From the NCBI RefSeq assembly GCF_000980885.2, contig NZ_LBDA02000048.1, positions 1-64,000 of the forward strand: a stretch of DNA of 64,000 nucleotides. Direction: 5' to 3'. Shown here piece after piece: positions 8,690 through 16,880 of the stretch. The notes under the pieces are model-generated. The model was not told the origin of the DNA. It saw nothing but the letters and a program-made list of their open reading frames with translations, and ran no database searches. Numbering within the stretch: the stretch's first letter is position 1; each line of letters starts with the position of its first letter. The translations under genes and the position numbers were made by a program. The stretch is from Streptomyces malaysiense. Its GTDB lineage: Bacteria; Actinomycetota; Actinomycetes; Streptomycetales; Streptomycetaceae.

Positions 8690-9985
8690 TCAGCCGGTGA
8701 AGGCGGAGACGCCCTCGGGGGTGCCGACGCCGGTCGGGCCGTCGTACCCCGACCGGGCGGTGCAGAGGTAGCTGGGGCTGCAGGAGCCGTTGCTGCCGCT
8801 GGTGACGTCGTTCAGGGCGGAGGTGCCGGCCTTGGCGTACGGGAACGCGGCCGGGTAGCTGCCGCTGCTCGGGGTGCCCGCCAGGGCGTAGACCGAGGCG
8901 ATGATCGGCGAGCTGGCGCTGGTGCCGCCGAAGGTGTAGAAGCCGGCGGTGACGCCGTAGGAGTCGTAGACGGAGACGCCGGTCGCGGGGTCGGCCACGG
9001 CGGACACGTCGGAGACGGTGCGCTCGGCGCAGCCGGTGTCGGTCTGCCAGGACGGCTTGGGGTCGTAGGCGGAGCAGCCGGAGCCGGTGCCCTCGGTGCT
9101 GGAGGTGTTCCAGACCGTCTCCGACCAGCCGCGGCTGGTGGAGGACTTGGACAGGGCGGTACCGCCGACGGCGGTCACGTACTGGGAGGCGGCGGGGTAC
9201 TCCGCGCCGTAGCCCCCGTCGCCCGCGGAGACGGTGATGGCGACGCCCGGGTGCTTGAAGTACTTGGTGTCGTAGCCGGTGTCGGAGGAGGACTCCGAGC
9301 CGCCGTAGCTGTTGGAGACGTACTTGGCGCCCAGCGCCACCGCTTCGTTGACGGCGGTGCCGAGGTTGGTCATGGTCGCCGACTTGGCCTCCACGAGGAG
9401 GATGTTGCAGTTCGGGCAGGTCGCGCTGACCATGTCGAGGTCCAGGGATATCTCCTCGGACCAGCCGGCGTCGCTCCTGGGCAGCGAGGTGGTGGAGCCG
9501 GTCTGGCTGACCTGCTTGAAGCAGCCGTTGGCCTTGGTGCAGGCGGACAGGCCGTAGTAGGAGCGGTACTTGGCGAGATCCGCCTCGGCGTTCGGGTCGT
9601 TGTAGGCGTCCACGATGGCGACGGTCTCACCGGAGCCCTTGGACGCGGCGGCGGAGGTGAGGCCGTAGGCCGACTGGAGGTCGGACGGGCCGTAGCCGGA
9701 GGGCGTCGCGGCCTTGGGCGTGATGCCGTCGGCGGCCTGCTGCTTCTGGAAGGCGGTGAGCCCGCCGGTCACCCGCAGCGAGTTGCAGGCGAGTTCGCCC
9801 TTGTGCTTGGGGGTCGCGCAGGGGGTCTTGGCCCAGGTCGCCTTGGCCGGTGCGGCGGTGGCGGCGTCGGCCTGGACGGCGGTGCCGAACCCGGCGAGGG
9901 CCAGCGTGGCGGCGGCCGCGAAGGCGGCGCCGGCACGGCGTCTGCGACCGGGGGCCGTGGTTTTGGCGGTGGGGGACGTACGCAT
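8690..9985 (-). CDS. Secreted S53 (sedolisin) serine-carboxyl protease
   Basis: 431 residues from ATG 9985, preceded by GGAGG at 9 bases. The frame continues far upstream but without coding character. A Tat/Sec-like signal peptide (about 1-42, RRRR then a hydrophobic run ending QADA) and a short prosegment come first. Then follow the sedolisin Glu/Asp pair in WSEEISLDLDMVSA, the oxyanion Asp in VSAGDGGYGAEYPAAS and the catalytic Ser in FGGTSASSP. Paired Cys residues suggest disulfides. It probably cleaves extracellular protein at acidic pH, as its family does. A defective copy lies immediately upstream at 10372-10869. Confidence 0.85.
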   Translation of the reverse strand: MRTSPTAKTTAPGRRRRAGAAFAAAATLALAGFGTAVQADAATAAPAKATWAKTPCATPKHKGELACNSLRVTGGLTAFQKQQAADGITPKAATPSGYGPSDLQSAYGLTSAAASKGSGETVAIVDAYNDPNAEADLAKYRSYYGLSACTKANGCFKQVSQTGSTTSLPRSDAGWSEEISLDLDMVSATCPNCNILLVEAKSATMTNLGTAVNEAVALGAKYVSNSYGGSESSSDTGYDTKYFKHPGVAITVSAGDGGYGAEYPAASQYVTAVGGTALSKSSTSRGWSETVWNTSSTEGTGSGCSAYDPKPSWQTDTGCAERTVSDVSAVADPATGVSVYDSYGVTAGFYTFGGTSASSPIIASVYALAGTPSSGSYPAAFPYAKAGTSALNDVTSGSNGSCSPSYLCTARSGYDGPTGVGTPEGVSAFTG

Positions 9986-10067
9986 GTGTGCAGCCTCCAG
10001 GTGCTCCGGACATGGGGAGGGAACAGGGGCGTTGCTGGTGCGTGCGGCGGTACGACGAAGACGATGA

Positions 10068-10090
10068 CTTGTTGAGTACGTGACAACAAG
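10068..10090. promoter_or_regulatory. Inverted repeat upstream of the sedolisin gene
   Basis: CTTGTTG and CAACAAG arms around a 9-base spacer, 83 bases upstream of the start at 9985. The same element, spacer included apart from one base, is found in front of the truncated copy (10961-10983). It is therefore a conserved operator or promoter part. The rest of 9986-10238 shows no gene. Confidence 0.55.
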
Positions 10091-10238
10091 AGCGTGCGGC
10101 CCACCGGTGGGAATCCTGGCTTCCGCCTTACTCGCCGTTGTCGTCGTCTTGACCCAAATCACAGGTAACGGAAGGGAAACGAGGCGGAGAGGGGGGAGGG
10201 AGAGAAGGCGACGGGGAGGGGTGCTCCCTGAAACGGCC

Positions 10239-10277
10239 GGAGGGCGGATCGCGGCTGGTTGCCGTGATCCGCCCTCC
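10239..10277 (-). terminator. Hairpin between the two sedolisin copies
   Basis: Perfect 12-base arms GGAGGGCGGATC and GATCCGCCCTCC with a 15-base loop. It lies beyond the 3' end of the truncated copy (stop at 10372, minus strand) and before the promoter of the intact copy. It probably ends transcription from the former. Confidence 0.6.
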
Positions 10278-10371
10278 TCTTTTCCCTGCCGCCGAGGGGA
10301 CCCCACGTCCCCCTCTGTGCCGGCGGCGCCCCCGTGACCCGACGGGGTGGTCATGCCCTCGGTTCGGCTGC

Positions 10372-10869
10372 TCAGCCCGGGAGGGCGGCCGTGCCCTCGG
10401 GGGTGCCCAGGCCGGTCGGGCCGTCGTAGCCGGACCGGGCGGTGCAGAGGTAGTTGGTGTCGGAGGAGGACTCCGTGCCGCCGTAGCTGTCGGAGACGTA
10501 CTTCGCGCCCGGCTTCACGGCCTCGTCGGCCGCGGTGCCGAGGTCCGGGGAGCCGTAGCCGGTCGGGGTGCCGGAGGTGGCGTCGGGCTTGATCGTCGCG
10601 GGCGCGACGCCCTTGACGATCGTGGCCTGCTTCTCCATGAAGGCGGTGGTGCCACCGGTCACGCGCAGCGCGTCGCAGGAGGCGTAGCCCTTCTCGGGGG
10701 CCGTGCCGCACGCGTTCGTGGTCCGCACATGGGCCTTGGCGACCTGGGCTGCGATCGTCCGGGCGCCGACCTTGTGGGGAGTGGTGGCGTCCGCCTGCGC
10801 GGTGGCCCAGGCGGCCGAGCCGGCCCGGCGCCGTCTGCCGCATATGTGAGGGGTGTTGGTCGTGCGCAA
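10372..10869 (-). pseudogene. Internally deleted sedolisin copy
   Basis: 165-residue frame starting at TTG 10869, with the same GGAGG-to-start arrangement as the intact gene (which has ATG). It keeps a basic N-terminus (CGRRRRAGSAAW), a prosegment-like DALRVTGGTTAFMEKQ, a piece matching the intact protein around GAKYVSDSYGGTESSSDT, and the C-terminal YLCTARSGYDGPTGLGTPEG. The Glu/Asp catalytic region, the SAGDGG segment and the GTSASSP serine motif are all absent. The fusion point is in frame. It cannot be an active protease. It is either a decayed duplicate or a retained non-catalytic secreted peptide. Confidence 0.75.
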
Positions 10870-10960
10870 GGTACAGCCTCCGGGAGTGGCGGGGAGAGGC
10901 CCGCGGTGCGGTGCCGCCGTCGTGCTCGCCGGTGGGGGCGGCGGCCCGCGACGACCATTG

Positions 10961-10983
10961 CTTGTTGAGTACGCGACAACAAG
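10961..10983. promoter_or_regulatory. Inverted repeat upstream of the truncated sedolisin
   Basis: CTTGTTG and CAACAAG arms with a 9-base spacer, 92 bases upstream of TTG 10869. It is a near-identical twin of the element at 10068-10090, so the duplication included the control region. The rest of the stretch up to 11211 (about 230 bases) has no gene that I can support. Confidence 0.55.
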
Positions 10984-11211
10984 GGGCTTTCGGATTTCTG
11001 ACCCCCGCGTTACCCAAATGCGGTGCCCGGCTTACCGGTCAATGGCGGGGCGATGGCGGGAAGATGACCGACTCGGCAGGTCAAGCGGGGTGCGGGAGGG
11101 CATGGTCGGGCAAGCGGACCGTGTCCGTGGTGAGTCGGGGGAGGGGACCGCGCCCGCGTCGGGCCGGGGAAGTGGTCCGTGCCCGCCCGTGATCGGGTGG
11201 CTGCCCTTCGC

Positions 11212-11814
11212 TCAGCGGGGCTTGAGGCCGTACAGCAGCAGATGCACGTGCTCGTCCAGGCCGGCCACGGTCTCGTCCGCGTCCAGCGCGCAGGCGGCGA
11301 TCAGGGCGGCCAGGCCGTGCAGATTGGCGGCGGCGGCCAGCGCGATGCGCTCGGGGTCGCCGTCGACGATCTCGCCGCTCGCCTGGGCGTCCGCGAACAG
11401 CCGGGTGAGGGAGCCGAAGGTGCGGTCGACCGCCGCGCCGAACCGCGCCGAACCGTCCGGGCGGTGCTTGCGCGCGAACATCAGCTCCAGCAGCTCGGGA
11501 TGCTCGACGGCGAAGCCGAGGTAGGCCCGCGCGATCTCCGTCATGCGCCGCTCGAAGCCGGGGCCCGCGCCGTACGCCTCGGCGAGGGCGCTGTCCAGCC
11601 GCTCGTACCCCTCCATCGCCAGGGCGTCGAGCAGGGCCTGCTTGTCCTTGAAGTGCCGGCCCGGTGCCGCGTGACTGACGCCGATGTCCCGGGCCAGTTC
11701 GCGCAGCGACAGCGCGCCGGCCCCCTTCTCCCGCAGGGTGCGCTCGGCGCTCCGGAGCAGGGCGGCGCGCAGGTCTCCGTGGTGGTAGGGGCGGCTCGCG
11801 GGCATGCGCACCAT
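11212..11814 (-). CDS. TetR family transcriptional regulator
   Basis: 200 residues. The N-terminal helix-turn-helix spans about residues 12-55 (HHGDLRAALLRSAERTL, LSLRELARDIGVSHAAPGRHFKDKQALLDAL). The C-terminal ligand domain is of normal length (LFARKHRPDG, LAAAANLHGLAAL). The start is ATG 11814; ATG 11805 is an equally possible alternative. It is divergent from the SDR gene at 11926, which it very likely represses through the intergenic region 11815-11925. Confidence 0.85.
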   Translation of the reverse strand: MVRMPASRPYHHGDLRAALLRSAERTLREKGAGALSLRELARDIGVSHAAPGRHFKDKQALLDALAMEGYERLDSALAEAYGAGPGFERRMTEIARAYLGFAVEHPELLELMFARKHRPDGSARFGAAVDRTFGSLTRLFADAQASGEIVDGDPERIALAAAANLHGLAALIAACALDADETVAGLDEHVHLLLYGLKPR

Positions 11815-11925
11815 CGTATCCCGATGTAGACGGCGTCATCATTGGCGGCCGGTCCGGCGCGGGGGCCTGGAGACGCCGTCATTGTTGTCATTGACAGCAT
11901 TGTAGTCGGTGCCTACATTGAGGTC
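11815..11925. promoter_or_regulatory. Shared TetR/SDR control region
   Basis: This 111-base divergent intergenic region is unusually AT-rich for the window. It contains an inverted repeat TGTAG-tcggtgc-CTACA (around 11901-11917) next to the SDR start, and a pair of similar GACGGCGTCATCATT / GACGCCGTCATTGTT segments. These are the likely TetR binding sites. Confidence 0.4.
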
Positions 11926-12849
11926 ATGGCTGAGACGAGCGGCGCGCGCGGTGCGCGCAAGTGGAACGTGAACCGCATCCCCGACCAGACCGGCCGCACG
12001 GCCGTGATCACCGGCGCCAACAGCGGCCTCGGCCTGGTGACGGCCGAGGCGCTGGCGCGGGCCGGCGCGCACGTGGTGTTCGCCGTACGGGACGTCGCGC
12101 GGGGCGACGCCGCCGCGGCGCGGGTGCCCGGCAGCACCGAGGTGCGCCGGCTCGACCTCGCGGACCTGGACTCGGTGCGTGCCTTCGCCGCCGGCTGGGA
12201 CCGCCCGCTGGACCTCCTGATCAACAACGCCGGTGTGATGATGCTGCCGGAGCAGCGCACCGCGCAGGGCTTCGAGCGGCAGTTCGGCACCAACCACCTC
12301 GGGCACTTCGCGCTGACGAACCTGCTGCTGCCGTACGTCACCGACCGCGTGGTGACGCTGGCCTCCGCCGCGCACCGCTGGGGCGATCAGCGCATCAGCT
12401 TCGAGGACGTGAACCTGCGCGGCCGCTACACCCCGACGCGCGCGTACGCCCAGTCCAAGCTGGCGAACCTCCTGTTCACCCTGGAACTCCAGCGCCGTCT
12501 GGCCGAGACCGGATCCGCGGTGCGGGCGTTCGCCGCCCACCCCGGCTACGCCGCCACCAACCTCCAGAGCCACCACGCGAACCCCCTGGCCCGGATGGGC
12601 ATGGCCGTCGCCAACCGGGTGGTCGCCCAGAGCGATCGGGCCGGCGCGCTGCCCACGCTCTTCGCGGCCACCCAGGACCTGCCCGGCGCGGCCTACGTCG
12701 GCCCCGACGGCCTCGGCGAGTTCCGCGGCGCCCCGACCCTGGTCGCCCGCAGCGCGGCGGCCGGCGATCCGGAGTCGGCGCGGCGGCTGTGGACGCTGTC
12801 GGAGGAGCTGACGGGTGTGGAGTGGAAGGCGGCCGACGGGAACGGATGA
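11926..12849 (+). CDS. Short-chain dehydrogenase/reductase
   Basis: 307 residues from ATG 11926 (the frame opens at 11842 but falls in the divergent promoter). It has the Rossmann motif TGANSGLG, the NNAG motif (LLINNAGVMM), and Tyr-Lys catalysis in the retinol-dehydrogenase-like order ASAAHRWG then YAQSKLANLL. This is an extended SDR close to oxidoreductases of the WWOX/RDH type. The substrate is unknown. It is controlled by the divergent TetR gene (inference). Confidence 0.85.
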   Translation: MAETSGARGARKWNVNRIPDQTGRTAVITGANSGLGLVTAEALARAGAHVVFAVRDVARGDAAAARVPGSTEVRRLDLADLDSVRAFAAGWDRPLDLLINNAGVMMLPEQRTAQGFERQFGTNHLGHFALTNLLLPYVTDRVVTLASAAHRWGDQRISFEDVNLRGRYTPTRAYAQSKLANLLFTLELQRRLAETGSAVRAFAAHPGYAATNLQSHHANPLARMGMAVANRVVAQSDRAGALPTLFAATQDLPGAAYVGPDGLGEFRGAPTLVARSAAAGDPESARRLWTLSEELTGVEWKAADGNG

Positions 12850-12930
12850 GGGCGGGGGAGGCCGCCGGCGGGAACGCGTGAGGGCGGGGGAGGGGAAACC
12901 CGCGGGGGACCGGATACGGTGCGGGTAAGG

Positions 12931-12955
12931 GATTCCCCGGAACTTTCCGGGAATC
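12931..12955. repeat. Imperfect palindrome upstream of the second SDR
   Basis: GATTCCCCGGAA and TTCCGGGAATC face each other with a 2-base centre and one missing G. The element lies 34 bases upstream of ATG 12989. It is an operator candidate or part of the promoter. Confidence 0.35.
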
Positions 12956-12988
12956 GTCAGAACGCACCACGGACCGAGACCGATCCCC

Positions 12989-13816
12989 ATGACCTCGGCA
13001 GACACGGGCGACAGCAGCACCGGCCCGGTGAACGGCGGTACCCCCGCGCCCGGCGGCGGCCCCGCGACCTTCCGGCTCGACGGCCGAACGGCCCTCGTGA
13101 CGGGATCGGCGCGTGGCCTCGGCCTGGAGATGGCGCGCGGCCTGGCCGGGGCCGGCGCGCGGGTGGTCCTCAACGGCCGTGACCCGGCGGCCCTCGCCGC
13201 GGCGGCCGAGCGGCTGCGGGCGGACGGCGGGTACGACATCGCGACCGCCGCGTTCGACGTCACGGACCGGGCGGCCGCGGAGGCGGCGGTCGAGGAGCTG
13301 GGCGATCTCGACATCCTTGTCAACAACGTCGGCCACCGGGACCCGCGGGGCGTGGCGGAGATGACGCCCGGGGACCTGAACGCGCTGCTCGACGTCCATC
13401 TGACCTCGGCCTACGCGCTGAGCCAGATGGTGGCCCGGTCGCCGGCCGCGCGCGGGGTGCCGGGCCGCATCATCAACGTGTGCTCGGTGGTGGGGCAGTT
13501 GGGCCGTACGGGTGATGCCGGCTACGCGACCGCGAAGGCGGGCCTGGACGGCCTGACCCGGGCTCTCGCGGCGGACCTCGGGCCGAGCGGTACGACCGTC
13601 AACTCGGTCGCGCCGGGCACCTTCGCCACCGAGGCCGGCGCCGAACCGGCGGCCGATCCCGAGCGGGAGCGCTGGCTGCGGACCCGTACCGCGCTCGGGC
13701 GCTGGGGCCGGCCGGAGGAGATCGCCGGGGTCGTCGTCTTCCTGGCGAGCGACGCGGCGTCCTTCATCACCGGGCAGACCATCGCGGTGGACGGCGGGAT
13801 GACGACGACGTTCTGA
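12989..13816 (+). CDS. SDR family oxidoreductase (gluconate 5-dehydrogenase-like)
   Basis: 275 residues. A disordered N-terminus of about 28 residues is followed by a classical SDR: cofactor motif TGSARGLG, NNVGH in place of NNAG, catalytic Ser in NVCSVVGQLG, YATAK, and C-terminal ITGQTIAVDGGM. The Arg after the first Gly motif (NGRD) suggests NADP(H). It is monocistronic between the first SDR and the protease. The substrate is not determinable. Confidence 0.85.
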   Translation: MTSADTGDSSTGPVNGGTPAPGGGPATFRLDGRTALVTGSARGLGLEMARGLAGAGARVVLNGRDPAALAAAAERLRADGGYDIATAAFDVTDRAAAEAAVEELGDLDILVNNVGHRDPRGVAEMTPGDLNALLDVHLTSAYALSQMVARSPAARGVPGRIINVCSVVGQLGRTGDAGYATAKAGLDGLTRALAADLGPSGTTVNSVAPGTFATEAGAEPAADPERERWLRTRTALGRWGRPEEIAGVVVFLASDAASFITGQTIAVDGGMTTTF

Positions 13817-13895
13817 CGCGGGGCGACCGGTGGGGAGGCGGCCTTCGCGGGGGGACAGTAGCGTGGTGCGCGCACCGGCCATCGGGAGGTTTCTG

Positions 13896-13930
13896 CGGGA
13901 ATTCTCAGCGAAGTCGGAGCGGGATTCTCA
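13896..13930 (+). promoter_or_regulatory. Direct repeat ahead of the secreted protease
   Basis: CGGGAATTCTCA (13896-13907) and CGGGATTCTCA (13920-13930) are spaced about two helical turns apart and end 26 bases before ATG 13956. They are a candidate activator or operator site, or overlapping promoter elements. Confidence 0.35.
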
Positions 13931-13955
13931 CCTTCGTGAGACAGAGTGAGGGCTG

Positions 13956-14726
13956 ATGAAGCGCATCTCACGCATCTCGGTCACCTCGCGTCCCGCGTTG
14001 CTCGGGGCGGTGGTGATGCTCGCCCTGACGTCGGCGTCCGTGGCTTCCGCCGATGACGGGCCGGGACCCTTCGGGGTCACCGCGGACGCGGTCGCGTCCG
14101 TGCGCGGGGCCCGGGTGGGCGCGCTGTTCGGCGCGGACCGGGCGGGGCGGCCGGCCGGCGGTCACTTCTGCACGGCCTCGGTGGTGCACAGCCCCCGGGG
14201 CGACCTCATCGCCACCGCCGCGCACTGTGTGAGCGACCAGGACCGGGACCTGGTGTTCGTGCCGGGCTACCGCAACGGGCGTGCGCCGTACGGTGCGTGG
14301 CGGGTGACCCGGCGCTTCCTGCCGGACAACTGGGCGAAGGACCAGGACGAGGACAGCGACGTCGCCCTCGCCACGGTGGCCGATCTCGGCGGGCGGACCA
14401 TCGAACAGGTGGTCGGCGGCAACCGCTTCGTCACCGGCGCGACGACCGGCGCGACGGCGGTGACGGTCACCGGTTATCCCGACTCCCGCGAACTCCCCAT
14501 CCGCTGCACCAACAAGCCCCGCCGCCAGAGCGCCACCCAGCAGCGCATCTACTGTCCCTCCTTCTCCGGCGGCACCAGCGGCAGTCCCTGGATCAACGGC
14601 GACCACCAGGTGGTCGGCATCCTCGGCGGCCACGAGGAGGGCGGCTCCACGGACGACGTGTCGTACAGCGTGGTGCTGAGCGCGGAGGCGGCGGAGCTGT
14701 ACCGGGACGCGACGACGGCCGGGTGA
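13956..14726 (+). CDS. Secreted trypsin-like serine protease
   Basis: 256 residues. The signal peptide spans about 1-32 (VVMLALTSASVASA). The catalytic triad is His in IATAAHCV, Asp in DSDVALATV and Ser in GGTSGSPW. Cys in HFCTAS pairs with AHC as in S1 peptidases, and a second pair is likely between IRCTN and IYCPS. It resembles V8/glutamyl endopeptidase-type secreted proteases of Streptomyces. The start ATG 13956 follows a GAGGG stretch. Confidence 0.85.
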   Translation: MKRISRISVTSRPALLGAVVMLALTSASVASADDGPGPFGVTADAVASVRGARVGALFGADRAGRPAGGHFCTASVVHSPRGDLIATAAHCVSDQDRDLVFVPGYRNGRAPYGAWRVTRRFLPDNWAKDQDEDSDVALATVADLGGRTIEQVVGGNRFVTGATTGATAVTVTGYPDSRELPIRCTNKPRRQSATQQRIYCPSFSGGTSGSPWINGDHQVVGILGGHEEGGSTDDVSYSVVLSAEAAELYRDATTAG

Positions 14727-14889
14727 CCGCGGCGGACGTCCGGGGGCGGTAGGGGGCCTCCTCGTTCCTCCTGCCCGCCTCCCTCCCCGCTGTCGAACCA
14801 CCGTGTCCCGGACGGGCGTTCTCGTGCCGGACGGCCGCGACTCCTACACTGCATTCGGCGGACTGGCCGACGGTGAGGGGCGGTTGACG

Positions 14890-15891
14890 GTGCGTAAGGC
14901 GTGGATCGTCGGTGGTGCCCTCGTGGCGGGCGGGCTGAGCTTCGTCATGGTGCTCGTGGTCGCGGTGTACCTGGTCGCCGGCAACCTCGCGGGGGGCATG
15001 GCCGCGGGCGGACGGGCGCTGGCCAAGGGTGCGGTGCCGGCGGCGTACCAGCAACTGGTGCAGAAGTGGGGGAACCTGTGTCCGGCGCTGACCCCGGCGC
15101 TGCTCGCGGCGCAGCTCTACCAGGAGAGTGGCTGGAATCCCACCGTGGTGAGCCCGGCCGACGCCAAGGGCATCGCGCAGTTCATCCCGAGCACCTGGGC
15201 GACGCACGGCATCGACGGCAACGGTGACGGCAAGCGCGACATCTGGGACCCGAACGACGCGATCCCGTCGGCGGCGTCCTACGACTGCGAACTGGCCAAG
15301 TACGTCAAGGATGTTCCGGGCAACGTCTCCGACAACATGCTCGCCGCGTACAACGCCGGGGCGTACCGGGTCATCCAGGCCGGCGGGGTCCCGGGCATCA
15401 GCGAGACGCAGAACTACGTCCGGCGCATCAACAGCCTCGCGGAGAGCTTCGCCGCGCCGCCCAGCCGGCTCGATCCCACCCGGCAGGCCGCCGGCGCGAT
15501 CGACTTCGCGCAGCGGAAGCTCGGCACCCCGTATCTGTGGGGCGGCGAGGGGACGGCCGCGCAGGACGGGCGTTTCGACTGTTCGGGGCTGACCCAGGCG
15601 GCGTACGCGAGCGTCGGGATCAAGCTGCCACGCGTGGCGAACGACCAGTACAACGCCGGCCCGCATCCCTCACGCGGTCAGTTGCTCCCCGGTGACCTGG
15701 TGTTCTTCTCCCACGACCCCACCGACTCCCGGGCCATCCACCACGTGGGTATCTACGTCGGTGGCGGGTACATGATCGACGCGCCGCGCACGGGGGCGGT
15801 GATCCGGTTCGACCCGATCGACGGAGCGGATTATTTCGGTGCCACTCGGGTGACCGAAGATGGCGCAAAAGCGCTCCCCACGACGGTATAA
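14890..15891 (+). CDS. VirB1-like lytic transglycosylase with NlpC/P60 domain
   Basis: 333 residues from GTG 14890, preceded by GAGGGG; TTG 14884 is a possible alternative. One N-terminal membrane helix (about 5-35) is followed by a soluble lytic transglycosylase domain with catalytic Glu in AAQLYQESGWNP, then GIAQFIPSTW and AAYNAGAYRV. A C-terminal NlpC/P60 peptidase follows, with Cys in DGRFDCSGLTQAAY and His in IHHVGIYVGGG. This bifunctional pair is the peptidoglycan-opening component of Gram-positive type IV systems. It is a plausible partner of the cluster at 1.2-8.3 kb, although separated from it by proteases and SDRs. Confidence 0.85.
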   Translation: MRKAWIVGGALVAGGLSFVMVLVVAVYLVAGNLAGGMAAGGRALAKGAVPAAYQQLVQKWGNLCPALTPALLAAQLYQESGWNPTVVSPADAKGIAQFIPSTWATHGIDGNGDGKRDIWDPNDAIPSAASYDCELAKYVKDVPGNVSDNMLAAYNAGAYRVIQAGGVPGISETQNYVRRINSLAESFAAPPSRLDPTRQAAGAIDFAQRKLGTPYLWGGEGTAAQDGRFDCSGLTQAAYASVGIKLPRVANDQYNAGPHPSRGQLLPGDLVFFSHDPTDSRAIHHVGIYVGGGYMIDAPRTGAVIRFDPIDGADYFGATRVTEDGAKALPTTV

Positions 15892-16066
15892 ACCGTCCGT
15901 GAACCTGCCCCCTGAGCTGCGATGATGAGTCTCTCTTCGATAACGTCTGCGTGATCTTTCGGTGGAGAGTGGAACGCATTGGTGGTGACCGTGCGTTCCT
16001 GTTGACGGGGGTCGGTGCGACGCACACGAGGTGCGTCCGGGAAGACGACGAAGGAGCCGCAGCACC

Positions 16067-16771
16067 ATGGCTGTACTCGCCGAATCCGGATCGAACCCCG
16101 ACGTCGAGCTGCTTTACGACATCAACGGTCTGGCCAGGAGCGCGCCGCACTGGTTCGACCGGATCATGGAGTTCGTGGGCGAGTACGGGCTGCTGCTCGC
16201 GATGGTGCTGCTCGTGCTGTGGTGCTGGTGGTCCGTGCGGCGCCGGGGCGCGGAGGACGCGGCGACGTCCGTGGCCGCGCTGGTGTGGGCGCCGCTCGCG
16301 GCCGGGATCGCGGTGCTGGTGAACATCCCGATCCGGGGATTCGTGGCACGGCCGCGGCCCTTCGTGGACCATCAGGGACTCGACGTCCTCGTCTCCGGCA
16401 AGACCGACTTCTCCTTTGTCAGCGATCACGCCACATTGACGATGGCGCTCGGCGTGGGCCTGTTCGTCGCCAACCGCCGATTCGGCGTCGCCGGGATCGG
16501 GCTGGCCCTCCTGGAGGGTTTCTGCCGGGTCTACATGGGTGTGCACTATCCGACGGACGTGATCGGCGGATTCGCCCTCGGGACGGCGGTGACCCTGCTG
16601 CTGGCCCCGCTGGCGTCCGCCCTGCTCACCCCGCTGATGAAGGCGGTGGAGCGGGCGCCGGGCGTGGGCTGGATCGTGCGCCGCCGGGCGGCCTTGGACG
16701 TGCCGGTGGTCCCGGGCACGCGGCGGTCCGTGGAGCCGATGGACTCCGAGGAGCGGGACCTGGCGGCGTAA
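16067..16771 (+). CDS. PAP2 family phosphatase
   Basis: 234-residue integral membrane protein with about five helices. The three phosphatase motifs are RGFVARPRPF, FVSDHATL (in place of PSGH) and CRVYMGVHYPTDVIGG. It probably dephosphorylates a lipid such as undecaprenyl diphosphate or phosphatidate at the outer membrane face. ATG 16067 is preceded by AAGGAG at about 10 bases. It stands alone and is convergent with the oxidase gene ending at 16881. Confidence 0.8.
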   Translation: MAVLAESGSNPDVELLYDINGLARSAPHWFDRIMEFVGEYGLLLAMVLLVLWCWWSVRRRGAEDAATSVAALVWAPLAAGIAVLVNIPIRGFVARPRPFVDHQGLDVLVSGKTDFSFVSDHATLTMALGVGLFVANRRFGVAGIGLALLEGFCRVYMGVHYPTDVIGGFALGTAVTLLLAPLASALLTPLMKAVERAPGVGWIVRRRAALDVPVVPGTRRSVEPMDSEERDLAA

Positions 16772-16782
16772 CCGCGGCCGAG

Positions 16783-16800
16783 GCGCCCCGTAAGGGGCGC
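16783..16800. terminator. Bidirectional terminator between PAP2 and oxidase genes
   Basis: GCGCCCC and GGGGCGC arms with a GTAA tetraloop, 12 bases after the PAP2 stop in the gap between convergent genes. Confidence 0.6.
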
Positions 16801-16880
16801 GGGGGACCGCGCGGCGCAGGCCGCGAGGGGCTCGCGCGGCCGGCCGGCCCCGCGAGCCCGGTCCCCGGGGGGACCCGCCC

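Noticed and set aside
12850..12930. Attenuator made of GGCGGGGGAGG repeats between the SDR genes
   Set aside because: Purine-rich low complexity, with no stable inverted repeat apart from the dyad at 12931.
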